DNA of 64,000 bases, taken from contig BPGE01000001.1 of NCBI GenBank assembly GCA_026002875.1, positions 2,480,001 to 2,544,000 of the forward strand. Reading direction: 5' to 3'. Position numbers and translations under genes: made by a program. Within the stretch, counting starts at the first letter, position 1. Each line of letters opens with the position of its first letter. Positions 7,284 through 14,807 of this stretch are shown in pieces. The notes beneath the pieces were generated by a model that did not search any database, had not been told where the DNA came from, and saw only the letters and a program-made list of their open reading frames with translations. The DNA comes from Bryobacteraceae bacterium. GTDB taxonomy: Bacteria > Acidobacteriota > Terriglobia > Bryobacterales > Bryobacteraceae.

Positions 7284-8557
7284 GGATCGTGGTTGTCGGC
7301 GGCGTGGCGGCGGGACTGAGCGCCGCGTCGCGCGCGCGGCGGCTGGACCCTTCGGCGGAGATTCTGGTTTTTGAAAAAGGGAAGAGGATTTCGTACGGGG
7401 CGTGCGGGCTGCCGTACCTGCTGGAAGGGCAGGTTTCCTCGATCGAGCAGCTGGTGGTGTACCGGCCGGAGTTTTTCGAACGCGAGCGCAACATCCGCAT
7501 CCGCACGGAAAGCGAAGTGGTGGCGGTGCATCACGGGCGGCGGGAAGCGGTGCTGCGCAGCGGGGAGCGGGTGCGGTACGACCGGCTGGTGTGGGCGGCG
7601 GGAGCGCGGCCGGCGCGGGTTTCGCGTTCTCCGCGCGTGTTCCGGCTGCACACGGACGAAGACGCGTTGCGGTTGGAGGACTATCTGGAGCGGGAGCGGC
7701 CGCGGACGGCGGCCGTGGCGGGGGGCGGCTACATCGGGCTGGAGGCGGCCACGGCGCTGCGGGCGCGAGGGCTGCGCGTGCGGCTGCACCACGATGCGAC
7801 GACGCTGCTGAACCGCGAAGATCCGTGGGTGACGAAGCGCATTGTGGAACGGCTGGAGCAGTGCTCCGTCGAGGTCCGGCTGAACGAGCGCGCGGATCCG
7901 GAGTCGCTGGATGCGGATCTGGTGATCGATGCCACGGGGCTGCGGCCGAATGTGGAGGTGCTGGCGGAGGCGGGCGCCGCGCTGGGGCGCACGGGCGCGC
8001 TGGCCGTGAGCGAGCGCATGGAGACTTCGCTCTACGGCGTGTTTGCGGCGGGCGACTGCTGCGAGGCGCGGCACATCGTGTCGGGGCGCGATGTGTGGAT
8101 TCCACTGGGCACGACGGCGAACCGGATGGGGCGCGTGGCCGGAGCGAACGCGGCGGGAGGCAGGGAGAGGTTTGAAGGAGTGGCCGGCACGTCGATCGTG
8201 CGCGTGGCGGGGCTGGCGGTGGCGGTAACGGGGCTGTCGCAGCAGCAGGCGCGGCGGGAGGGATTTTCGCCGGTGGAGGCTGTGGTGGAGGGCCGCGAGA
8301 AGGCGAAGTATTTCTTTGGAAGGACGATCTCGGTGCAGCTGGTGGCCGACCGCAACAGCCGGCGGCTGCTGGGTGCGGCGGTGACCGGCGACGAAGGCGT
8401 GCTGGCGCGCATCAACACCGTGGCTGCGGCGCTGGCGGCGCGGATGGACGTGGAGACGTTCGCCGGGATCGACCTGGCCTATGCGCCGCCGTACGCGACG
8501 GTGACGGATCCGCTGCTCGTCTGTGCCGGGCAGCTGCTGCGGCTGCTGGATCATTGA
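7280..8557 (+). CDS. FAD/NAD(P) disulfide reductase (CoA-disulfide reductase / NADH oxidase type)
   Basis: A 425-residue flavoprotein. The N-terminal FAD-binding fold is present (VVVGGVAAGLSAA, 4-16). C42 in SYGACGLPY corresponds to the single redox cysteine of CoA-disulfide reductase and NADH oxidase/peroxidase. The NAD-binding fold is at about 145-175 (VAGGGYIGLEAA). The second FAD motif (GVFAAGDC) is near residue 255, and a C-terminal dimerisation domain follows. The single cysteine rather than a CxxxxC pair places it in the CoADR/Nox group, not with glutathione reductases. It is cytoplasmic. Coupling to the STAS gene upstream is unusual. Confidence 0.8.
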   Translation: MRIVVVGGVAAGLSAASRARRLDPSAEILVFEKGKRISYGACGLPYLLEGQVSSIEQLVVYRPEFFERERNIRIRTESEVVAVHHGRREAVLRSGERVRYDRLVWAAGARPARVSRSPRVFRLHTDEDALRLEDYLERERPRTAAVAGGGYIGLEAATALRARGLRVRLHHDATTLLNREDPWVTKRIVERLEQCSVEVRLNERADPESLDADLVIDATGLRPNVEVLAEAGAALGRTGALAVSERMETSLYGVFAAGDCCEARHIVSGRDVWIPLGTTANRMGRVAGANAAGGRERFEGVAGTSIVRVAGLAVAVTGLSQQQARREGFSPVEAVVEGREKAKYFFGRTISVQLVADRNSRRLLGAAVTGDEGVLARINTVAAALAARMDVETFAGIDLAYAPPYATVTDPLLVCAGQLLRLLDH

Positions 8558-8639
8558 GGACAAGCGGCTCCGGGAACGCAGGCTGGTAGACTGAAATTTT
8601 CAGCCGCCCCATGGCCTTGCGGGGCCGCCTGCTGAAGCC

Positions 8640-9101
8640 ATGCTGAAGGAAGGACAGAGGGCGCCGGATTTCGAGCTGGAACAGCTCGGAGGCGGGCGTG
8701 TTTCGCTGCGCGGCATTCTCGCGCAGGGACCGGCGGCGTTGGTGTTCTTCAAGGCGAGCTGTCCGACGTGCCAGCTGGCGCTGCCATTTCTGGACCGGCT
8801 GCGGGACAGCGCGCTGCCGGTTTACGCGGTCAGCCAGGACGATGCGGCGCGGACGCGGGAGTTTCTGCGGCTGTTTCGGGTGAAGCTGCCCATCCTTCTG
8901 GACCGGGCGGAAGCCGGCTATCCGGCAAGCAGTGCGTACGGCATTCAGTTCGTGCCGTCGCTGTTCGTGATCGAGCAGGACGGAACGATTTCGGAGACGT
9001 GCGAGGTGTTCGACAGGCGGGTGTACGAGGAGCTGGGGCGGAGGGCAGGGAGGACGATCTTCGAGCCGGGCGAGTCCGTGCCGCTGTATCGGCCGGGGTG
9101 A
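8640..9101 (+). CDS. Thioredoxin-fold redoxin (TlpA/AhpC-TSA-like)
   Basis: A 153-residue thioredoxin-fold protein of the redoxin type. It starts with the family-typical KEGQRAPDFEL and has a CPTC redox pair (C41, C44) at the first helix. A cis-proline follows in VPSLFVI near residue 107. It has no signal peptide, so it is probably cytoplasmic. It could be a thiol reductase or a peroxiredoxin-like bacterioferritin-comigratory type; the CxxC favours disulfide exchange. It sits 82 bases after the flavin disulfide reductase, so a redox functional link is plausible. Confidence 0.75.
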   Translation: MLKEGQRAPDFELEQLGGGRVSLRGILAQGPAALVFFKASCPTCQLALPFLDRLRDSALPVYAVSQDDAARTREFLRLFRVKLPILLDRAEAGYPASSAYGIQFVPSLFVIEQDGTISETCEVFDRRVYEELGRRAGRTIFEPGESVPLYRPG

Positions 9102-9115
9102 GGGGCGAAGAATTA

Positions 9116-9132
9116 GGCTCCCGTCGGGAGCC
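9116..9132 (+). repeat. Perfect 7-bp hairpin between the redoxin gene and nuoI
   Basis: GGCTCCC-GTC-GGGAGCC is a perfect stem with a three-base loop. No T-tract follows, so it is not a classical terminator. It could be an attenuating or mRNA-stabilising stem in the nuoI leader. Confidence 0.35.
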
Positions 9133-9178
9133 CTGCTGCATCGGATGAGATAAGCGCAAGAGGAGCGGAGCAGACAAG

Positions 9179-9688
9179 ATGCCGAAAGTACAGGAAATCC
9201 TGAAAGGCGCTGCGGCGATTGCCAAAGGGATGTCGGTGACGCTGAAGGAGATGATGAATCCCGTCATCACCGACGACTATCCGGATGCGCCTCCCGCATT
9301 CCAGGAGCGGTACCGCGGGCTGCACGTTCTGCAGCGGGATGACAACGGGCTGGAGAAGTGCGTGGCCTGTTTCCTGTGCTCGGCTGCGTGCCCGGTGCAG
9401 TGCATCTACATCGAAGCCGCCGACAACACGGAGCAGGAGCGGATCAGCGGCGGCGAGCGCTACGCGGCGGTGTACAACATCGACTACAGCCGGTGCATCT
9501 TCTGCGGCTACTGCGTGGAGGCGTGCCCGACGGACGCGATCACGCACGGGCACGGCTTCGAGCTGGCCAGCTACAACACGAGCACGCTGATCTACCGCAA
9601 GGAGCAGCTGCTGGCGCCGCTGCCGGAAGGCACGACGGGGAAAGTGAAGCTGGACCATCCGGTCGCCGTGGGCGACGACGGTCACTGA
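9179..9688 (+). CDS. nuoI: NADH-quinone oxidoreductase subunit I
   Basis: A 169-residue protein with two 4Fe-4S sites. One is C61, C64, C67, C71 (CVACFLCSAACP); the other is C106, C109, C112, C116 (CIFCGYCVEACP). The flanking sequence (YRGLH, GERYAAVYNIDYSRC, FEL) is specific to NuoI rather than to a general ferredoxin. In complex I it carries clusters N6a and N6b, passing electrons toward NuoB at the membrane interface. It stands alone here, apart from other nuo genes. Its stop overlaps the convergent acetate-kinase-like gene by seven bases. Confidence 0.9.
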   Translation: MPKVQEILKGAAAIAKGMSVTLKEMMNPVITDDYPDAPPAFQERYRGLHVLQRDDNGLEKCVACFLCSAACPVQCIYIEAADNTEQERISGGERYAAVYNIDYSRCIFCGYCVEACPTDAITHGHGFELASYNTSTLIYRKEQLLAPLPEGTTGKVKLDHPVAVGDDGH

Positions 9689-10782
9689 GCGGAAAGCAGG
9701 CGCCACGCGCGGCGGGCGACGATCAACTCCTCGTTGGTCGAGAGAGCGGCGACTTTGATCTGCGAAGAAGGGGTGGAGAGCAGACGGTCTCCCGAGCCGT
9801 TCTCGTTGGCTGCCGGATCGAGCTCCACGCCCAGGAACGACAGTCCCTCGCAGATGGCGCGGCGCAGCGCGGGGCTGTTTTCGCCGATGCCGCCGGTGAA
9901 GGCAATGGCGTCGAGGCCGTTCATGACGGCGGCGCAGCCGGCGATGGCTTTTTTCACCTCATAGACGAAGACATCCAGCGCGAGATTGGCTGCCGCCGAA
10001 CCGGCGCGGGCGGCTTCCATGATGTCGCGGACGTCGCCGCCGGCGACGCCGGACAGGCCGGCCAGGCCGCTGACGCGCGACAGCTGCGTCCGCACCTGTT
10101 CAGTGGTCCAGCCGTTGCGGTCCATCATGTAGAGCACGGCGAAGACGTCGAGGTCGCCGTGGCGGGTGGCGTTTTCAAGACCTGACTGGGGCGAGAAGCC
10201 CATCGTGGTGTCGACGGAGACGCCGCGGTCGATGGCGCAGACCGAGGAGCTGCCGCCGAGATGGCAGCTGGCCAGGCGCAGATCCGCGGGCGAGCAGCCG
10301 AGCAGTTGCGGCACGCGGAGGCTGACGTATTCATGCGAAGCGCCGTGAAAGCCGTATTTCTCGATGCCGTGTTCCGTGCGCCAGTCCTGCGGAACGCCGT
10401 ACACGCGGGCATATTCGGGCTTGTTGCGGTGGAATTCGGTCTCAAACGCCGCCACCAGCGGCACGCCCGGCATCGCCTGGCGGAAGGCGCGGATGGCGTC
10501 GAGGTAGATGGCGTTGTGGAGCGGCGCGGCGAGGAGGAACTGCGCCATGGCCTGTTCGACGCCCTCGTCGATGACATAGGTGCCCTGGTAGCGGGGGCCG
10601 CCGTGGGCGGCCTTGAAAGCGACGGCGTCGACGGGGGTATCGCCCGAGCGGATTTCCGCGATGGCGGCGGCGTAATTGGTGACGCGCTCGTACCGTCCCC
10701 GGGCGAGGATTTTCTCGTCCGGCATGGAAAGGATCTGGTATTTGAGCGACGTAGAGCCGAGGTTCGGGATCAGAATGTTCAT
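9682..10782 (-). CDS. ackA: Acetate-kinase-like carboxylate kinase
   Basis: A 366-residue member of the acetate/propionate/butyrate kinase family (ASKHA fold). It has the N-terminal phosphate loop NLGSTSLKYQ (7-16), an FETEFH block, HGASHEYV, CHLGGSSS, the SVDTTMGFSPQSGLEN block and TGGIGENS near the C-terminus. These blocks deviate from textbook AckA (NxGSSSxK, HLGNG, TPLEGLMMGTR), and the protein is about 30 residues shorter than usual. Acetate kinase is therefore likely but not certain, and another short-chain acyl substrate is possible. No phosphotransacetylase gene is adjacent. It follows the exported repeat-protein gene with a three-base gap, so the two are co-transcribed. Confidence 0.75.
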   Translation of the reverse strand: MNILIPNLGSTSLKYQILSMPDEKILARGRYERVTNYAAAIAEIRSGDTPVDAVAFKAAHGGPRYQGTYVIDEGVEQAMAQFLLAAPLHNAIYLDAIRAFRQAMPGVPLVAAFETEFHRNKPEYARVYGVPQDWRTEHGIEKYGFHGASHEYVSLRVPQLLGCSPADLRLASCHLGGSSSVCAIDRGVSVDTTMGFSPQSGLENATRHGDLDVFAVLYMMDRNGWTTEQVRTQLSRVSGLAGLSGVAGGDVRDIMEAARAGSAAANLALDVFVYEVKKAIAGCAAVMNGLDAIAFTGGIGENSPALRRAICEGLSFLGVELDPAANENGSGDRLLSTPSSQIKVAALSTNEELIVARRAWRLLSAQ

Positions 10783-10785
10783 GCG

Positions 10786-11931
10786 TCATCTGCCTGCCGC
10801 GAGGCCCTGGAGATTCTGGGCGGCGCGGGACTGGAAGGGGCTTTTCATTTTGGCGCAGGCGGTCCAGTATTTTTCCGCCGCGGCGATGCGGGCCTTGTCG
10901 CGTTTGGGGCCCTTGCCAGCGAGATTGTAGTTGGCGAGTCCCAGGTAGAAATACGCGCCCGGCAGCAGGTCGTTCGCCGCGGTGCTGGCCTGGATGGCCG
11001 GCAGGCCTTCCGCCAGGATTTTCTCGCAGTCGGGCCATTTTTCGCGCGCGCCCAGGGCGATGCCGGCGATCCAGTAGCCGCGGGCGAGGGTGTCCTTTTT
11101 CTTTTTCTCCCAGGCTGCCTGATCCATGCCTTCCGGAGCGGAACGCGAGGGGAGCATCCCGATGAGGGCGGTAGCGTATTCGGCGGCTTTGTCGAAGTTC
11201 TTCGACGAACTCAGGTGCGTGTCGGCGGCGAACACCAGCATGTCCTCGTTGGCGAAGCCCTGGGCGGCCGCGTTTTCAGCGTATTCGAGCGCCCGCTTCA
11301 TGTCCTTCATCTGGATGAGGGCGATGAAGCCGCGGCCGGCGGTCTGCGGCATGTACTGGCTTTTCGGGTTGGCTTTTTCGAGGCCCACGGCGAGGGTGAG
11401 AATGGCGTTGGGATCGCCGCTGCGGAGCGCGCCCGCGTAGAAGGCGTATTCGGCGCGGGTGGTGACCTGCGTGGCGAAATCGACTTCGGCTTTCCAGGTC
11501 TCGGCTTCCGTTTCGTCTTCCGGCTGTTTCGAGTCGATTTTCTTCTTCGCCGCGCCGATGGTGGCAGTGGCCCATTCGACGATGCAGGCGGCGTCGTTTT
11601 TCTCCTCGCAAGCCTGGAGGGCGTTGTAGGCGGCGGGAGCGTTGTCGGGCTCGGAGGCGAGGATCTCGCGGACGCCGGCGATCACCTTGTCGAGAGCCTT
11701 GTTTTTCAGCCAGAGCGGGACGACCTGATTCAGCGCATAGGCTCTGCCGGCATGGCTCGGGTACTTGTCGAGGAACTCCTCGTAGAGCTGGATTTTCTTC
11801 GCTTCGTCGGATTCGGAGCCAGCCATCTGCAGCAGGAGCCCTTCCGGCGTCTGGGCGTCGATCTGGAAGCGCTGGCTCTGGGCGCCGGCGGGCGCAGCCA
11901 GCAGAAAAGCGGCGAGCAACGCAAGTCTCAT
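10786..11931 (-). CDS. Exported TPR-like repeat protein, unknown function
   Basis: A 381-residue protein with a Sec signal peptide (hydrophobic core then APAGAQ, cleavage near residue 18). The rest is alpha-helical with TPR-like periodicity (KALDKVIAGVREILASEPDN, then NFDKAAEYATALIG). No catalytic motif is seen. I chose the ATG at 11931 because it starts the signal peptide and is preceded by GGGAGG at good spacing. An AT-rich TTGTAATATTATC stretch further upstream may hold the promoter. It is translated just before the acetate-kinase-like gene. Similar exported TPR proteins are common in Acidobacteria (background knowledge); the role here is unknown. Confidence 0.7.
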   Translation of the reverse strand: MRLALLAAFLLAAPAGAQSQRFQIDAQTPEGLLLQMAGSESDEAKKIQLYEEFLDKYPSHAGRAYALNQVVPLWLKNKALDKVIAGVREILASEPDNAPAAYNALQACEEKNDAACIVEWATATIGAAKKKIDSKQPEDETEAETWKAEVDFATQVTTRAEYAFYAGALRSGDPNAILTLAVGLEKANPKSQYMPQTAGRGFIALIQMKDMKRALEYAENAAAQGFANEDMLVFAADTHLSSSKNFDKAAEYATALIGMLPSRSAPEGMDQAAWEKKKKDTLARGYWIAGIALGAREKWPDCEKILAEGLPAIQASTAANDLLPGAYFYLGLANYNLAGKGPKRDKARIAAAEKYWTACAKMKSPFQSRAAQNLQGLAAGR

Positions 11932-12008
11932 GGATGCCTCCCTGATCCGTCTGCTGATAATATTACAAGTTCCGCGCCGACGGGCGAACGGAAAGCGAGG
12001 CACAGCGC

Positions 12009-13088
12009 ATGATTCCCACCACATACGCGGCGGCGTTGCTGCTGATGATCCTGTCAATGCTGTGCTGGGGTTCGTGGGCCAACACGATGAAGATGGCCGG
12101 CCGATGGCGGTTCGAGCTGTATTACTTCGATTACGTGATCGGGGTGATGCTGGGCGCGACGGCGGCGGCGTTCACGTTCGGCAGCGTGGAGATGGTGATT
12201 CCGGGCTCGGACCAGGTGCTGTTTCCGTTTCTGGACAACCTGGCGGTGACGGGGAAGAAGCAGATGGCCCTGGCGGCGGCGGGCGGAGTGGTGTTCAACC
12301 TGGCCAACCTGCTTCTGGTGGCGGCGATCTCGGTGGCGGGGCTGGCGGTGGCGTTTCCGGTGGGAATCGGGCTGGCGCTGATCATCGGCGCGGTGCTGAA
12401 TTTCATCATCCATCCCGCAGGCCGGCCGGTGCTGGTGTTCGGCGGCGTGGCTCTGGTGGTGTTGGCGATCGTCATGACGGCGGCGGCGTATGCGGCGCTG
12501 TCGAAGCAGCGCGCGGCGGAGAAGCCTCCGGAGGCGCCGCCGGAGCGCGGCAAACGCGGACGGAAGGGAGCGGGCAAGGCATCGCCGTGGAAGGGCATCG
12601 GGCTGAGCCTGGCGGCGGGCGTGCTGATGGGGCTGTTCTATCCGCTGGTGGAGATGAGCAAACAGGGCGATCTCGGGCTGGGGCCATATGCGGCTGCGTT
12701 CTGCTTCGCCGTGGGCGTGCTGCTGTCGACGCCAGTGTTCAACCTGTTCTTCATGAACCTGCCGGTGGAGGGCGACCCGGTGGGGTTCCGGGATTATCTG
12801 ACGGGCACGGCGCGGCAGCATGCCCTGGGCGTGCTGGGAGGACTGATCTGGAGCGTGGGCACGATCAGCAATTTTGTCGCGGCCAGCGCGCCGAAGAGCG
12901 TGAACGTGGGGCCGGCGGTGAGCTACGCGATGGGGCAGGGAGCGACGCTGGTGAGCACGCTGTGGGGGCTGCTGCTGTGGAAGGAATTCGCGGGAGCCAA
13001 CAAGGCGGTGCAGGCGCGGATCTGGCTGATGCTGGTGCTGTACGCCGCGGGGCTGGGGCTGCTTTCGATCGCGCCGCTTTACCGCTGA
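12009..13088 (+). CDS. GRP/RhaT-like sugar permease
   Basis: A 359-residue membrane protein with about ten hydrophobic segments. It begins with a helix containing SMLCWGSWANTMK, the start pattern of the glucose/ribose porter and L-rhamnose-proton symporter (DMT superfamily) families. A cytoplasmic loop rich in Lys/Arg/Glu (about 160-200) splits it into two halves. A sugar uptake role is inferred and the sugar is unknown. It is divergent from the repeat-protein gene 77 bases away, and its 3' end overlaps the convergent alaX by ten bases. Confidence 0.7.
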   Translation: MIPTTYAAALLLMILSMLCWGSWANTMKMAGRWRFELYYFDYVIGVMLGATAAAFTFGSVEMVIPGSDQVLFPFLDNLAVTGKKQMALAAAGGVVFNLANLLLVAAISVAGLAVAFPVGIGLALIIGAVLNFIIHPAGRPVLVFGGVALVVLAIVMTAAAYAALSKQRAAEKPPEAPPERGKRGRKGAGKASPWKGIGLSLAAGVLMGLFYPLVEMSKQGDLGLGPYAAAFCFAVGVLLSTPVFNLFFMNLPVEGDPVGFRDYLTGTARQHALGVLGGLIWSVGTISNFVAASAPKSVNVGPAVSYAMGQGATLVSTLWGLLLWKEFAGANKAVQARIWLMLVLYAAGLGLLSIAPLYR

Positions 13089-14254
13089 GAGAGGGCGCGG
13101 ACGAGGGCTTCGAGGATTTCCGCCGACGGCAGGCTGCCCTGGGCGATGCGGGCGGAGCCGCCGCCGCGGCCGCCGCATTTCTCGAGGGCGGCCTTGAGGC
13201 GCTGGCCGGCGTCGATGCCCGTTTCCGCGCTGGTGGCGAGCAGGACGGACGGGGGATTCTCGCAGGCGGCGAGGAAGACGCCGCGGCCGCCTGAGCAGAA
13301 GCTTTGGGCCAGCGCGCGCAGTTCGTCGTCAATGGGGCCGCTGGCGAGCCGCTCGATGTGCAGGCGCAGGCCCGCCGGATCGGGCGGGCAGGATTCGAAG
13401 AGGGACTTTCCGCGCAGCGCGGCGAGGTCAAGGGCGAGTTTGCGGCGGGTTTTTTCGGCGGTTTTGGCCTGTTCGAGCAGCGAAGCCGCGGTCTGCGGCA
13501 CGTCATCGAGGGCGGAGCTGAACAGGCGCGCGGTGCGGTCGAGGGCTTCGAAGTCGGCGCGGGCGCGGGCGATGGCGCGGGAGCCGCACAGGAACTCGAC
13601 GCGCGTCTGGCCGCGGATTTTTTCGGTCTTGCGCACGAGGATGGCGCCGATCTGGCCGGTGGAGCGCACATGCGTGCCGCCGCAGGCGGAGCGGTCGATG
13701 CCTTCGATGCTGATGATGCGGAGCGTGCCCTCGCGCGCGGACTCCTTGCGCAGTCCGGAGGCGGAGGCTGCGTCTTCGAACGAGATGTGCACGGGCAGGT
13801 CCTGCCAGACGAGCTCGTTGGCGCGGCGCTCGGCGGCGGCGAGCTGCTCCGGCGTGATGGAGGGCGCATCGAGGTCGATGGTGCTGGCTTCGGCGCCAAG
13901 GTGGAAACTGACCGTGAAGAAGCCGAACAGCTGGTCGAACACGGCGGACAGCAGGTGCTGACCGGTGTGCTGCTGCATGTGCTCGAAGCGGCGGGGCCAG
14001 TGGATGGCGCCATGCACGCGGTCTGATTCCGGCAGCGGCTGACCGAGCGTGTGCACGATGCGGTCTCCGGAATCCTCTTCGACCGCGAGCACGGGGATTC
14101 CGTTCAGCATGCCCGTGTCGTGAGGCTGTCCGCCGGAAGTGGGATAGAAAGCGGTCCGGTCGAGGACGATGCGCGCGCCGCCGTCGAGGCGCTCGACGAC
14201 CTGCGCATCGAATTCCGTCAGGAAACTGTCTGTGTAATAGAGCCGCTCTGTCAT
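13079..14254 (-). CDS. alaX: AlaX-type trans-editing protein with DHHA1 domain
   Basis: A 391-residue protein homologous to the editing half of alanyl-tRNA synthetase. Zinc ligands are H96 and H100 (HTGQH) and C191 and H195 (CGGTH), as in AlaX/AlaRS editing sites. A helical linker (about 230-290) leads to a DHHA1-like C-terminal domain with Gly-rich GGRGGGSA near residue 370. The length and C-terminal domain make it the long AlaX-L form. Family role: hydrolysis of Ser- or Gly-tRNA(Ala) in the cytoplasm. It lies 31 bases downstream of nuoA, probably in the same transcript, without obvious functional link. Confidence 0.85.
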   Translation of the reverse strand: MTERLYYTDSFLTEFDAQVVERLDGGARIVLDRTAFYPTSGGQPHDTGMLNGIPVLAVEEDSGDRIVHTLGQPLPESDRVHGAIHWPRRFEHMQQHTGQHLLSAVFDQLFGFFTVSFHLGAEASTIDLDAPSITPEQLAAAERRANELVWQDLPVHISFEDAASASGLRKESAREGTLRIISIEGIDRSACGGTHVRSTGQIGAILVRKTEKIRGQTRVEFLCGSRAIARARADFEALDRTARLFSSALDDVPQTAASLLEQAKTAEKTRRKLALDLAALRGKSLFESCPPDPAGLRLHIERLASGPIDDELRALAQSFCSGGRGVFLAACENPPSVLLATSAETGIDAGQRLKAALEKCGGRGGGSARIAQGSLPSAEILEALVRALSQR

Positions 14255-14285
14255 GCGGCGGAGTGCCTCGCCGGAGTTGTTCCGC

Positions 14286-14642
14286 TCAGACCCACTCGAG
14301 GGCGCCCTTCCTGTAAGCCCAGACGTAGCCGACGATCAGGATGGCGAGAAAGACGGCGACTTCCGCCACGCCGAACCAGCCGAGCTGTTTAAAGCGCACC
14401 GCCCACGGGAAGAGGAAAATGGTTTCCACGTCGAAGACGACGAATAGGATGGCGACGATGTAGAAGCGGACGGTGTAACGGCCGCGGGCGTTGGAGGCGG
14501 CGCGGATGCCGCACTCGTATGCTTCCAGCTTCGCCGGGACAGGCAGCGAAGGACGCAGATAACGGAAGATGCCGAGCAGAACGAGGGGGAAAAGAAGGGC
14601 GCAAACCAGGAAGATGAAGATGGGCGCGTATCCTTCCGGCAT
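14286..14642 (-). CDS. nuoA: NADH-quinone oxidoreductase subunit A
   Basis: A 118-residue protein with three transmembrane helices. It has the NuoA signature block KLEAYECG (38-45) in the first loop and FVVFDVETIFLFPW (67-80) in the second helix, with the conserved acidic residues of the ND3-type subunit. Length matches the family. The ATG at 14642 is preceded by a TATAGT hexamer with only six bases between, so the mRNA is probably leaderless. No nuoB follows (alaX does), which is unusual because nuoA normally opens the nuo operon. Confidence 0.9.
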   Translation of the reverse strand: MPEGYAPIFIFLVCALLFPLVLLGIFRYLRPSLPVPAKLEAYECGIRAASNARGRYTVRFYIVAILFVVFDVETIFLFPWAVRFKQLGWFGVAEVAVFLAILIVGYVWAYRKGALEWV

Positions 14643-14648
14643 GGTTCC

Positions 14649-14654
14649 ACTATA
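14649..14654 (-). promoter_or_regulatory. -10-like TATAGT, 6 bases before nuoA
   Basis: TATAGT plus six bases leads directly into the ATG at 14642. Transcription would start at about the A of the start codon, and no ribosome binding site fits in between. Confidence 0.5.
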
Positions 14655-14769
14655 TATCATCGCTGCGGGCGAAAGGGATGCGGCCGTGATCCGTCCGTAA
14701 GGAATTGAGCCGTTGCTTGGTGAGGCCTGAAGGAGTGGGGCTGGGGTGCAGAAGGGGCGGGGGGCTGAG

Positions 14770-14788
14770 TTGCACCCAATGGGTGCAA
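14770..14788 (+). promoter_or_regulatory. Perfect 19-bp palindrome before the transposase
   Basis: TTGCACCCA-A-TGGGTGCAA has nine-base arms around a single central base and lies 19 bases before the transposase ATG. It could be an operator, a transposase-binding site, or a hairpin limiting translation or read-through into the transposase. Confidence 0.5.
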
Positions 14789-14807
14789 ACGTGCAAGCGA
14801 TTCTGGC

